Assembly: GCA_028723455.1 (NCBI GenBank)
Contig: JAQYEW010000058.1
Location: 1-45,060, forward strand
DNA: 45,060 nt
Source: Prevotellaceae bacterium
GTDB taxonomy: Bacteria > Bacteroidota > Bacteroidia > Bacteroidales > Bacteroidaceae
Direction: 5' to 3'
Shown piece by piece: positions 24,855-32,549 of this stretch; the first letter of the stretch is position 1, and every line of letters starts with the position of its first letter. Below the pieces are notes generated by a model that was not told where the DNA came from, did no database searches, and saw only the letters and a program-made list of their open reading frames with translations. The position numbers and the translations under genes were made by a program.

Positions 24855-26309
24855 ATGGCAAACATGAAATCCCTGCTGCGCGACACAGCCATCTACGGCC
24901 TGAGCAGCATTGTAGGACGCTTCCTGAACTACCTCCTCGTCCCGCTTTACACCCACTGCATGCCCCACGAGAGCGGCGACTACGGCATTAGTACCAATAT
25001 CTACGCCTACGTAGCCCTTGTGCTGGTTGTCCTGACCTTCGGCATGGAAACCACCCTCTTCCGCTTCGCCAACCGCCCCGAGGAGAAGCCCGATACGGTC
25101 TTTTCCATGGCCTTCGGTGTCGTGGGCTTGCTCACATTCCTCTTTCTGGGCCTCCTGTTTGGCTTCCAAGGTTCCATTTCCGCAGCCCTGGGCTATGCCG
25201 GCCATCCCGACTATCTGCTGATGATGGGCGTTGTGGTGGCCTTGGATGCCCTGCAAGCCCTGCCTTTCAGCTGGTTGCGCTACCAGAAAAGGCCCATGAA
25301 GTTCGCCACGCTGAAACTGCTGTTCATCGTATTGAACATCGGCCTGAACTGCTTCTATTTCCTTTATTTGGGGATGACGTCCGTCTATTACGTCTTCCTC
25401 ATCAATCTGGTTTGCACGGGCCTCATCACCCTTTTCTTCGTCCCCGACCTGCTTAGGATACGCTGGAGCACGGATTTTGGACTGCTGCGCCGCATGCTTC
25501 AGTACAGCTGGCCGCTGCTTGTCCTGGGCATTGCCGGCATCCTGAACCAGACGGCGGACAAGATACTCTTCCCCCTCGTTTATCCCGACCGTGCAGAAGC
25601 CGAGGTACAGTTAGGCATTTACGGTGCCTGCGTCAAGATCGCCATGATCATGGCTATGATCACGCAGGCCTTCCGCTACGCCTACGAGCCTATCGTCTTT
25701 GCCAAGACGCAGGATGCGGACAAACAGGAATACTACGCCGCGGCCATGAAGTACTTTATTATCTTCACCCTCCTGGCATTCCTGAGCGTGGTGGGGTGGA
25801 TGCCACTGCTCCAGCACATCATCGGCGCAGGCTACCGCGAGGGACTGCGTGTGGTACCCATCGTGATGGCGGCGGAGATTATGATGGGCGTGTATTTCAA
25901 CCTCAGCTTTTGGTACAAGCTCATTGACAAGACCATCTACGGCGCATGGTTCTCGCTGGCGGGCTGCGCCGTGCTGCTGGCCGTCAACCTGTGGGGTATT
26001 CCTCGCTACGGCTATATGGCCTGTGCCTGGGGAGGTTTTGCAGGCTATGGCACGGCCATGTTATTAAGTTATGTGGTGGGCCAGCGCAAATACCCCATTG
26101 CCTATCCCATGCGCAGCATCATAGGCTACGTGGCGCTCACCCTCCTCTTCTATATCCTGATGACGCTGGTACCCGACACCTGGAGCACCCTTGCCCGCCT
26201 GGCTGCCAATACGTTCCTGATTCTTCTCTTCGTGGCACACATCATTGTTCACGACCTGCCGCGAAAGGGGAAAAAACCATATAATAGAAAGGGACAAAAC
26301 ACATATTAG
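24855..26309 (+). CDS. Polysaccharide/lipid-linked glycan flippase (MOP superfamily, Wzx-like)
   Basis: The 484-residue protein has about 12-14 hydrophobic segments and the N-terminal pattern DTAIYGLSSIVGRFLNYLLV then PLYTHCMPHESGDYGI, standard for Wzx/RfbX-type members of the multidrug/oligosaccharidyl-lipid/polysaccharide exporter group. Such proteins flip undecaprenyl-linked repeat units across the inner membrane. The glycosyltransferase block at 35.3-41 kb could feed it, but the two are 9 kb apart and the link is an inference. It ends in a basic tail (PRKGKKPYNRKGQNTY). Its TAG stop lies in the loop of the terminator hairpin at 26287-26322, so the last codons are part of that hairpin. Confidence 0.9.
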   Translation: MANMKSLLRDTAIYGLSSIVGRFLNYLLVPLYTHCMPHESGDYGISTNIYAYVALVLVVLTFGMETTLFRFANRPEEKPDTVFSMAFGVVGLLTFLFLGLLFGFQGSISAALGYAGHPDYLLMMGVVVALDALQALPFSWLRYQKRPMKFATLKLLFIVLNIGLNCFYFLYLGMTSVYYVFLINLVCTGLITLFFVPDLLRIRWSTDFGLLRRMLQYSWPLLVLGIAGILNQTADKILFPLVYPDRAEAEVQLGIYGACVKIAMIMAMITQAFRYAYEPIVFAKTQDADKQEYYAAAMKYFIIFTLLAFLSVVGWMPLLQHIIGAGYREGLRVVPIVMAAEIMMGVYFNLSFWYKLIDKTIYGAWFSLAGCAVLLAVNLWGIPRYGYMACAWGGFAGYGTAMLLSYVVGQRKYPIAYPMRSIIGYVALTLLFYILMTLVPDTWSTLARLAANTFLILLFVAHIIVHDLPRKGKKPYNRKGQNTY

Positions 26310-26322
26310 TTTTGTCCCTTTC
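26287..26322 (+). terminator. Terminator hairpin overlapping the flippase stop codon
   Basis: GAAAGGGACAAAAC (26287-26300) pairs perfectly with GTTTTGTCCCTTTC (26309-26322) around an 8-nt loop. The T-rich stretch is inside the right arm rather than after it. Confidence 0.75.
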
Positions 26323-26540
26323 AACAGTTCAAGGCTGCAAAGGATGTGCTTGCCTTCTCTGTCGGTGGGCACATCTTCTGCTACTTCGACATCAACGACC
26401 TTACACACGTAACCGTAAAATGTCCAAAAGAAAAGGTGGTAGAACTGATAGAACGATATGACTTTATCGACCATCCCTACAACGGCAATTCCAAGTATTG
26501 GATTGGAATAGACGTAACGCGTGCCGAAACAAAAGCATAA
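26310..26540 (+). pseudogene. MmcQ/YjbR-type fragment
   Basis: An open frame after the flippase terminator reads KAAKDVLAFSVGGHIFCYFD, then INDLTHVTVKCPKEKVVELI and NSKYWIGIDV. This matches the centre of YjbR/MmcQ-type proteins (the VGGKMFxLxDLD and LKCxPE patterns followed by the KKHW region). The first 25 or so residues and the C-terminal part are missing, and no start codon fits the family. It looks like the remains of a gene cut at both ends, next to an IS remnant. A short functional protein from the GTG at 26346 is less likely. Confidence 0.55.
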
Positions 26541-26880
26541 AAAATGATACTTTGATTTCATGCAGATAGGCGGCAACTTCTATAAGGATGGAAAAAGCTA
26601 TAACTGACACATCAGCAGCAAATCGCACAAGCAGCCCGTGCAAACATCAATCTCTTATAAAGAGAGAGTGGTTTTGTTTTTATCAGTATCGAGATATTCG
26701 GCGCATAGGTCAAAAAAAAATACCAGACAGCAATAAATAGAATGTGCTGACTACTTCTTTTTCCTCTTGATAAATTTTGTCATATACTTAATGACAAAAA
26801 TCCCCAAAAAGAATCCACAAGCTATTCCTAACGCATCTATGATATTCATAATTAAAATCTTATTTCAACAAACCTATAAA
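26541..26880. other. Degenerate spacer between the YjbR fragment and the IS remnant
   Basis: No gene can be supported on the plus strand. It is AT-rich with scattered stops. The only candidate is a tiny minus-strand hydrophobic frame at 26751-26849, listed separately. Confidence 0.5.
26751..26849 (-). CDS. Possible 32-residue hydrophobic basic-tailed peptide
   Basis: A complete ATG-to-TAG frame encodes MNIIDALGIACGFFLGIFVI, then a cationic tail KYMTKFIKRKKK: one membrane helix followed by lysines. This is the form of small membrane peptides and of type I toxin peptides, but also what a cut-off membrane gene could leave. No promoter or ribosome site is evident. It lies among decayed sequence. 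Confidence 0.25.
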   Translation of the reverse strand: MNIIDALGIACGFFLGIFVIKYMTKFIKRKKK

Positions 26881-27363
26881 GTAAAACCACCCTGCACAAG
26901 ACGTTCAAAGGCATCGCACAGCGAGGTAAATGTTCTATGGGATGGTTCCTTCGGATTCAAGCTGCATCTGATTTGTAACCAGAAGGGCGAACTCCTTAAC
27001 TTCATGATAAACCCTGGGGACGTTGATGACCGCAAGCCGTTGGAATACAAAGCATTCATAGAGTTTATATATGGAAAGTTGGTAGGAGACAAGGGATACA
27101 TCGGCAGGAATCTCTTTCAAAGACTATTCGTTGACGGCATCCAACTTATCACAAAACTGAAAAGCAATATGAAAGGTGCTTTGATGAGCGTTTCCGACAA
27201 GCTGCCGCTCAGAAAGAGGGCGATTATTGAGACCGTGAATGATGAACTCAAGAACATTGCGCAAGTGGAGCATTCCAGACACAGATGCTTTGACAATTTC
27301 ACCGTCAATTTATTAGGGACCATTGCCACATACTGCATGTTTCCAATGCGAGCCGTGTGTTAA
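26881..27363 (+). pseudogene. IS982-family transposase remnant (5'-truncated, frameshifted)
   Basis: The main frame reads FGFKLHLICNQKGELLNFMI, NPGDVDDRKPLEYKAFIEFI, KLVGDKGYIGRNLFQRLF and KRAIIETVNDELKNIAQVEH, typical of the middle and end of IS982-family transposases, including the second Asp and the Glu of the DDE triad. Just upstream, a different frame from about 26895 reads HKTFKGIAQRGKCSMGWF, the preceding conserved stretch. The two are offset by one extra base near 26948-26951 (TTCCTTCGG where TTCTTCGG is expected). The N-terminal part with the first Asp is absent. The element is inactive. Its terminal repeats cannot be placed. Confidence 0.85.
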
Positions 27364-27397
27364 TGCACAAAGGACATTTGACACACGGCTCGCATTG
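27344..27397. terminator. 17-bp inverted repeat between the IS remnant and the S46 peptidase gene
   Basis: CAATGCGAGCCGTGTGT (27344-27360) is the exact complement of 27381-27397 around a 20-nt loop. It sits 43 nt beyond the peptidase stop codon and overlaps the last codons of the transposase frame. It is a likely terminator for the minus-strand peptidase transcript, without a clear T-run. Confidence 0.6.
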
Positions 27398-27440
27398 TTC
27401 TAAAATCGTCGAACTAACGTTGATTATCTGTTAGCATCTT

Positions 27441-29516
27441 TCAGAGACCCATTTCCCGGATAAGGTTTTCAGCCTTACCCCAGCGGTCAATCATGAAGAG
27501 CACATAGCGGATATCCACGCCAATGCAGCGTTGCAGGTCGGCATCGAAGCTGATGTCGCCGGACATGGCCTCCCAGTTGCCGTCGAAAGCCAGGCCGATA
27601 AGCTCGCCGCGGCCGTTGAACATGGGGCTGCCGCTGTTGCCACCCGTAATGTCGTTGTTCGACAGGAAACAAAGGTTCAGATCGCCCGTGTGCTTGTCGG
27701 CATAGCGGCCGAAGTCGCGCGTCTGCAACAGGTCGATGATGTGCTGCTCCAGTTCGTAATCCGGAATCTCCTGCTGCTTGGCAGCCTTGTCCAGAAGACT
27801 CTTGCTGGTGGTGAAATAATCATAGTGCGTGCCCTGGTTGGTATAGTCCTGGACATAGCCATAACTCAGGCGCATCGAGAAGTTCGCGTCGCTGTAATGC
27901 GGTGTCTCCTGGTCTCGCTCCAGGATGGCTTGCGTCAGGAGATGTTCGTTGTAATCAATGTTCTCCCGCTCGCGGACGCCGCGGCTGTTGGCCTCGGCAA
28001 CCATGTTCTTCACGCTTTGGGCATAAACGAAGGCGGGATCCTTGTCCAGCAAGGTGCTGTCGGCCAGCAGACGCTCCACGGCATCCTCCTTCAGGATTAC
28101 CGTATTTTGGAAAATATGCTTGGCATACGCCTTACAATCGCCCTTGAAACGGCCGTCAAGCTCCTTGTAGAGATCGGGCAGATAAGCGGCATCCACCTGG
28201 CGGCGATAGTTTTCCAACAATACGCCCATCACCTCTTGGTCCGTAGCCTGGTCATAGTCCTTGAAGAAAGCCTGCAAGCGTTCCTGCACACGCTTCACCT
28301 CAGCCGAATCAGCATCGGCGGGGAGGCCGGCCAGCATAGTGGCCGGGCGATAGATTTCGATACCGCGCAGGAAGGTCTCGCTGAAAAATCCCAAGGCCTT
28401 CACCTGCCGGAAAATGGCGTTGTAGTCCTTTTCCAGCTCGGGCAACATCTGTCCGAAGCGACGTTTCAGCTCCGGTTTGCTCTGGTACCAACGGCGGATA
28501 TTTCCCTCCAGTTCCTGTTTCTCGGCAATGACCTGCAGGTCATTGATGGCCTTGTTCATGCCGATGGAGTTCTTCCAATAGTTGCTGCTGGAGGCGTACT
28601 TCGAGGCATACTTGATGCCCACGTTGCGGTCGGCCTCCATGTGTTTCTTCCATACGTCCTGTTTCAGGCCACGCACCTGGATGGTGCTGACGTTGCGTGC
28701 GTTGATGCGCTGATCGATACCCCAACTTGAGAGGTAACGGCTCGTGGAGCCGGGATAGCCGATGGTCATGCAATAGTCGCCGGGCTGATAACCGTCCAGG
28801 CTGATACGTGCATAGCGTTTGGACTTCAGGGGCTGGTTGTTCTCATAGATGCGGAAAACACTGAAATCACAAGTTTGGCGGGGCCACATCCAGTTGTCCG
28901 TATCGCCACCGAACTTGCCCACGGTTTCGGGCGCTGTAAAAACCAGGCGGATGTCGGTATAGGTCTTGTACAGGCTGACGTAGAAGGCATTGGCATTAAA
29001 ATAATTCTTTACCAAGACATAGTGGTCGGGGTACGCCTTGCTGTACTCCTTCTCCACGGCCTGCATCACGCTATCCAGCTTCGTGGGTTCCAATCCGTTC
29101 ATGGCACGCATCACGCGCCCCGTACAGTCCTCCGTGCGGTCCAGGAAGCGTACGAAGAGCCCCTCCACGGGACGTTCCTGCTCCTTGCTACGTGCAACAA
29201 AGCCGTTCTTCAGGATGTCGTCCTCCGGCGTTGACAGTTGCTGGATGGCGCCAAAGCCACAATGATGATTCGTAAATACGAGGCCCTCGGGGCTTACTAC
29301 GACGCCGCTACAAAAGTCGCCAAAATCCACCACGGCATCCTTCAGGCTGACTCCCTCGGGGTTGTAGAGCTCGCGGGGCGTGAGCTGCAAACCCAATTCC
29401 TTCATCACGTCGGCCGTGCGTTGGTCAATCTTGTTCAACATCCACATGCCCTCGTCGGCATGGGCGGTAAGCAGGCTCATGGCAGCCACGCCGGCCATCA
29501 GTATTTTCTTTATCAT
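27441..29516 (-). CDS. Secreted S46-family dipeptidyl-peptidase, DPP7-type
   Basis: This 691-residue serine exopeptidase removes dipeptides from the N-terminus of oligopeptides in the periplasm. The signal peptide is MIKKILMAGVAAMSLLTAHA. The mature N-terminus DEGMWMLNKI is typical of S46. The triad residues are in VFTNHHCGFGA (His), FGGDTDNWMWPRQTCDFSVF (Asp region) and DITGGNSGSPMFN (Ser). The position 18 residues after the serine is Gly in AFDGNWEAM. In this family Gly there goes with DPP7 (hydrophobic P1 preference) and Arg with DPP11 (acidic P1), so a DPP7-like specificity is inferred. Its start is 15 bp after the stop of the DEAD-box helicase gene, so it is probably transcribed with it. 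Together with the two peptidases at 32.5-35.2 kb it suggests peptide-based nutrition. Confidence 0.93.
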   Translation of the reverse strand: MIKKILMAGVAAMSLLTAHADEGMWMLNKIDQRTADVMKELGLQLTPRELYNPEGVSLKDAVVDFGDFCSGVVVSPEGLVFTNHHCGFGAIQQLSTPEDDILKNGFVARSKEQERPVEGLFVRFLDRTEDCTGRVMRAMNGLEPTKLDSVMQAVEKEYSKAYPDHYVLVKNYFNANAFYVSLYKTYTDIRLVFTAPETVGKFGGDTDNWMWPRQTCDFSVFRIYENNQPLKSKRYARISLDGYQPGDYCMTIGYPGSTSRYLSSWGIDQRINARNVSTIQVRGLKQDVWKKHMEADRNVGIKYASKYASSSNYWKNSIGMNKAINDLQVIAEKQELEGNIRRWYQSKPELKRRFGQMLPELEKDYNAIFRQVKALGFFSETFLRGIEIYRPATMLAGLPADADSAEVKRVQERLQAFFKDYDQATDQEVMGVLLENYRRQVDAAYLPDLYKELDGRFKGDCKAYAKHIFQNTVILKEDAVERLLADSTLLDKDPAFVYAQSVKNMVAEANSRGVRERENIDYNEHLLTQAILERDQETPHYSDANFSMRLSYGYVQDYTNQGTHYDYFTTSKSLLDKAAKQQEIPDYELEQHIIDLLQTRDFGRYADKHTGDLNLCFLSNNDITGGNSGSPMFNGRGELIGLAFDGNWEAMSGDISFDADLQRCIGVDIRYVLFMIDRWGKAENLIREMGL

Positions 29517-29531
29517 AAGCGTTTTTAAGTG

Positions 29532-31508
29532 TTATTTCTTTTTGGGGAACCTGCGTGCCCAGCCTTCTTCCGAGAAATCGGGTTCGCTTCCCTGCAACTC
29601 CTTTTGTTCGGGATGGAGGAATTTCATCCAATCCTCCTTCTTGTACTGCTTGCCGCGGGGCGTTGTATAGCCACGTTCCTCGCGACTGGGGCGGTCCTTT
29701 CGCACGGGCTTTTCCTTGCGTTCACGACGGTCGCTGCGGTCGGCGCGGTCGTTGTTGCGGTCGCTGCGGTCGCGACGATTGTTGCGGTCGCCGCGCTCAC
29801 GACGGTCGTTGCGGTCGGCATGTGCCTTGTCTGCCTTGCGCTCCTGTGCGCCGGAGCCATCCGTATCGGCCACCTCTACCGAGATGCGACGCCCATGCAC
29901 ACGCACATCGCTCAAGCCCTCGATAACGCGCTCGGCATCGTCTTCAGCCACCTCGATGTAGGAATAGTTTCTCATCAGGTCGATGCGGCCGATGTCCACT
30001 TTGCCGCCACGCACGTGGTCGTTGATCAGTTTGATGAGTTCCTTGGCAAAGAAACCGTCAATCTTGCTGACAGGACAGAAAAGACGCGTAAATCCGGCCT
30101 CCGCACTGCGGTCTCCCTTCTTGCGTTTCTTGCCACGCTCGCCCTCGTCGCGGCTGCCGGGCTTCACCTCCTCAATCTCGGGGGCGTTGGCGTAATACTG
30201 AAGGAAATGGCTGAACTCGCGACTTACCACGCGCTTGATCAGGTCCTCCTTCGTCAGCCATTCCAGACGGCGGTTCACCTCCTCCATGAAGGGGGCAATC
30301 TCCTCTTCGATCACCTCTACGCGCTCCACCTGGTCAATGACGTGGAAGAGCTGCTTGCCGCAGATTTCCTTGGGCTCGGGCAGGATGCCACGCTCAAACT
30401 CCTTTTGGATGGACTGCTCCACTTGCTTGATGCGCTGGCGCTCGCGGCTGTGTACGATACAGATGCTGGTGCCTTTCTTGCCTGCGCGGCCTGTGCGGCC
30501 CGAGCGGTGGGTGTAGTTCTCCGTGTCGTCGGGCATGCCGTAGTTGATGACGTGCGTCAAATCGTCCACGTCCAATCCGCGTGCGGCCACGTCCGTGGCT
30601 ACCAGGATCTGGGTGCGGTGCTGGCGGAACTTCTGCATCGTCAGGTCGCGCTGCTGCTGGCTGAGGTCGCCATGCAGGGCATCGGCATTGTATCCGTCCC
30701 GAATCAGGTTGTCAGCCACCTGCTGAGTTTCCACCTTTGTGCGGCAGAAGATGATGGCATAAATATGGGGGTAGAAATCCACGATACGCTTCAGCGCGGG
30801 ATACTTGTCCTGAGCGCGCACCATGTAATAGACGTGATTGACGTTCTTGCTGCCTTCGTTGCGCGAACCTACCTGAATGGTATGGCTGTCCTTGAGGTAC
30901 TGGCGCGAGATGCGCTCAATCTCCTTGCTCATCGTTGCGCTGAATAGCAGCGTGTTGTGCTCGCCTCCCACGCCCTCCAGAATGGCGTCCAGATCTTCCT
31001 GGAAGCCCATGGAAAGCATTTCGTCCGCCTCGTCCAGCACCAGATTGTGCACGTCGGACAAGCGGGCGGCACCACGTTTCATCAAGTCGATCAGACGACC
31101 GGGCGTTGCCACGATGATGTCCACGCCCTTCTTGAGGGCACGTATCTGAGGCTCTATGTTCGTGCCGCCATAGACGGCCAGCACACGCACCTGGGGCATG
31201 AACTTGGCAAAGCCTTCCAAATCATCGGCGATTTGCAGGCACAGCTCGCGCGTTGGGCTTAAGATAAGCGATCTCGTTACACCGCTCTGGCCTCCCTGGC
31301 GCAGATACTCCATTTGCAGGTGCAGCAGAGGCAGGCCGTAAGCCGCCGTCTTTCCTGTACCCGTCTGGGCCAGGGCTACCAGATCACCCTCGTGCTGCAA
31401 GAGGTGGGGAATCACCTGTTCTTGCACGGGCATGGGATGCTCATAACCCTGTTCTTCGACGGCCTGCAACAGTTCGTTGCAAAGGCCTAACTCCTTAAAT
31501 GTTGTCAT
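29532..31508 (-). CDS. deaD: DEAD-box ATP-dependent RNA helicase (DeaD/CsdA type)
   Basis: This 658-residue enzyme unwinds RNA duplexes, with roles in ribosome assembly and mRNA turnover in the cytoplasm. It shows the Q motif (GYEHPMPVQEQVIP), motif I AQTGTGKT, Ia PTREL, II DEAD, III SAT, V ARGLD and VI HRSGRTGRAG. A linker follows with a DbpA/CsdA-type RNA-binding domain (about 480-555: LFCPVSKIDGFFAKELIKLI, IGRIDLMRNYSYIEVAED). The tail is a long Arg/Asp-rich low-complexity segment (RNDRRERGDRNNRRDRSDR), then PRGKQYKKEDWMKFLHPEQK. The tail is typical of Bacteroidetes helicases and probably binds RNA loosely. A minus-strand TACCTTTG box lies 31 nt upstream. The peptidase gene follows 15 bp later. 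Confidence 0.96.
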   Translation of the reverse strand: MTTFKELGLCNELLQAVEEQGYEHPMPVQEQVIPHLLQHEGDLVALAQTGTGKTAAYGLPLLHLQMEYLRQGGQSGVTRSLILSPTRELCLQIADDLEGFAKFMPQVRVLAVYGGTNIEPQIRALKKGVDIIVATPGRLIDLMKRGAARLSDVHNLVLDEADEMLSMGFQEDLDAILEGVGGEHNTLLFSATMSKEIERISRQYLKDSHTIQVGSRNEGSKNVNHVYYMVRAQDKYPALKRIVDFYPHIYAIIFCRTKVETQQVADNLIRDGYNADALHGDLSQQQRDLTMQKFRQHRTQILVATDVAARGLDVDDLTHVINYGMPDDTENYTHRSGRTGRAGKKGTSICIVHSRERQRIKQVEQSIQKEFERGILPEPKEICGKQLFHVIDQVERVEVIEEEIAPFMEEVNRRLEWLTKEDLIKRVVSREFSHFLQYYANAPEIEEVKPGSRDEGERGKKRKKGDRSAEAGFTRLFCPVSKIDGFFAKELIKLINDHVRGGKVDIGRIDLMRNYSYIEVAEDDAERVIEGLSDVRVHGRRISVEVADTDGSGAQERKADKAHADRNDRRERGDRNNRRDRSDRNNDRADRSDRRERKEKPVRKDRPSREERGYTTPRGKQYKKEDWMKFLHPEQKELQGSEPDFSEEGWARRFPKKK

Positions 31509-31539
31509 TGAATTAAATTTCTTTATGAATTTAGAACTG

Positions 31540-31547
31540 CAAAGGTA
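31540..31547 (-). promoter_or_regulatory. -7 box (TACCTTTG) of deaD
   Basis: An exact match on the minus strand, 31 nt before the deaD ATG. It stands 13 bp from the divergent kinase promoter box. Confidence 0.75.
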
Positions 31548-31560
31548 CGCTTTTTTTTCT

Positions 31561-31568
31561 TAACTTTG
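31561..31568 (+). promoter_or_regulatory. -7 box (TAACTTTG) of the kinase-peptidase operon
   Basis: An exact match on the plus strand, with a leader of about 22 nt to the ATG at 31596. Confidence 0.75.
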
Positions 31569-31595
31569 TACACTTAACAGGCTTAAAAAACAATA

Positions 31596-32531
31596 ATGCA
31601 AAAAGTTATAGGCGTAGGGGAAACCATTCTGGACATTCTTTTCAAGAACCAGCAGCCCATAAGTGCCGTGCCCGGCGGCAGCTGTTTCAACAGCATCATC
31701 TCGCTGGGGCGCACGGGGATGCCCTGCACCTTTGTGGGATATAGCGGCAACGACCGCCCCGGACGGCAGACGGAACAGATGCTGCGCGACAACGGCATCG
31801 ACACGCGTTGGTTCCAACTGCGCGAGGAAGAGAAAAGTGCCGTTGCGCTGGCATACCTGAACGATGCCGGCGATGCCGACTACCTCTTTTACAAGCCCCA
31901 GCCCTCGCTGGACGACAACTGGCAATGGCCGCAGCCCGAGGCAGACGATGTCCTGCTCCTTGGGTCTTATTTCGCCATCTGCCCCACCACACACCCTCAG
32001 ATTCAAAGACTCTTGCAAGCAGCCAGCCGACAGGGAGCAACGGTCTATTATGACCTGAATTTCCGCCGCAGCCATCAGCACGAGCTTCAGGAACTGATGC
32101 CGGCCATCCTGCAAAACTACCGCCTAAGCACCATCGTGCGCGGCAGTGCCGACGACTTTGAAATCATGTACGGCACGCGCGATACCGCTTACATCTACGA
32201 CCAATACATCCGTCCCCATTGCCCTCTTTTCCTTTGCACAGCAGGCGAAGGAACGGTAAGCGTACACACGCCCCGGGGACAGATCAGCCTCCAGGCACCA
32301 CGCATCCCCGATGTGGTAAGTACCGTTGGTGCCGGAGACAATTTCAACGCGGGTCTGGTCTATGCCATCATGAAGCGAGGACTCAAGCGTGAGGACCTGC
32401 ACACGATGGAGCCGGAGCAGTGGCGTCCCTTGCTGCAAACCGCCATCGCCTTTGCCGGCGAAGCCTGTCGCAGCCACCACAACTATGTCAGCCGTCAGTT
32501 TACGGCAAGTCTTAACCAAAAACAACCATAA
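31596..32531 (+). CDS. PfkB-family carbohydrate kinase
   Basis: The 311-residue cytoplasmic kinase belongs to the ribokinase/fructokinase fold. The first signature region is VPGGSCFNSIISLGRTGMP followed by FVGYSGNDRPGRQ. The second, at the ATP and catalytic site, is VVSTVGAGDNFNAGLVYAI, where GAGDNF holds the anion hole and catalytic Asp. The usual DT before GAGD is ST here, a small deviation. Fructokinase is the likely activity, but the sugar cannot be fixed from sequence. It is the first gene of a plus-strand run with the aminopeptidase gene 18 bp downstream. Confidence 0.9.
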   Translation: MQKVIGVGETILDILFKNQQPISAVPGGSCFNSIISLGRTGMPCTFVGYSGNDRPGRQTEQMLRDNGIDTRWFQLREEEKSAVALAYLNDAGDADYLFYKPQPSLDDNWQWPQPEADDVLLLGSYFAICPTTHPQIQRLLQAASRQGATVYYDLNFRRSHQHELQELMPAILQNYRLSTIVRGSADDFEIMYGTRDTAYIYDQYIRPHCPLFLCTAGEGTVSVHTPRGQISLQAPRIPDVVSTVGAGDNFNAGLVYAIMKRGLKREDLHTMEPEQWRPLLQTAIAFAGEACRSHHNYVSRQFTASLNQKQP

Positions 32532-32549
32532 ACCATAACCACCTCATAT

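Noticed and set aside
29529..30947. 472-codon plus-strand frame opposite deaD
   Set aside because: It is an antisense shadow of the Arg/Asp-rich helicase with low-complexity VAAVA-type content.
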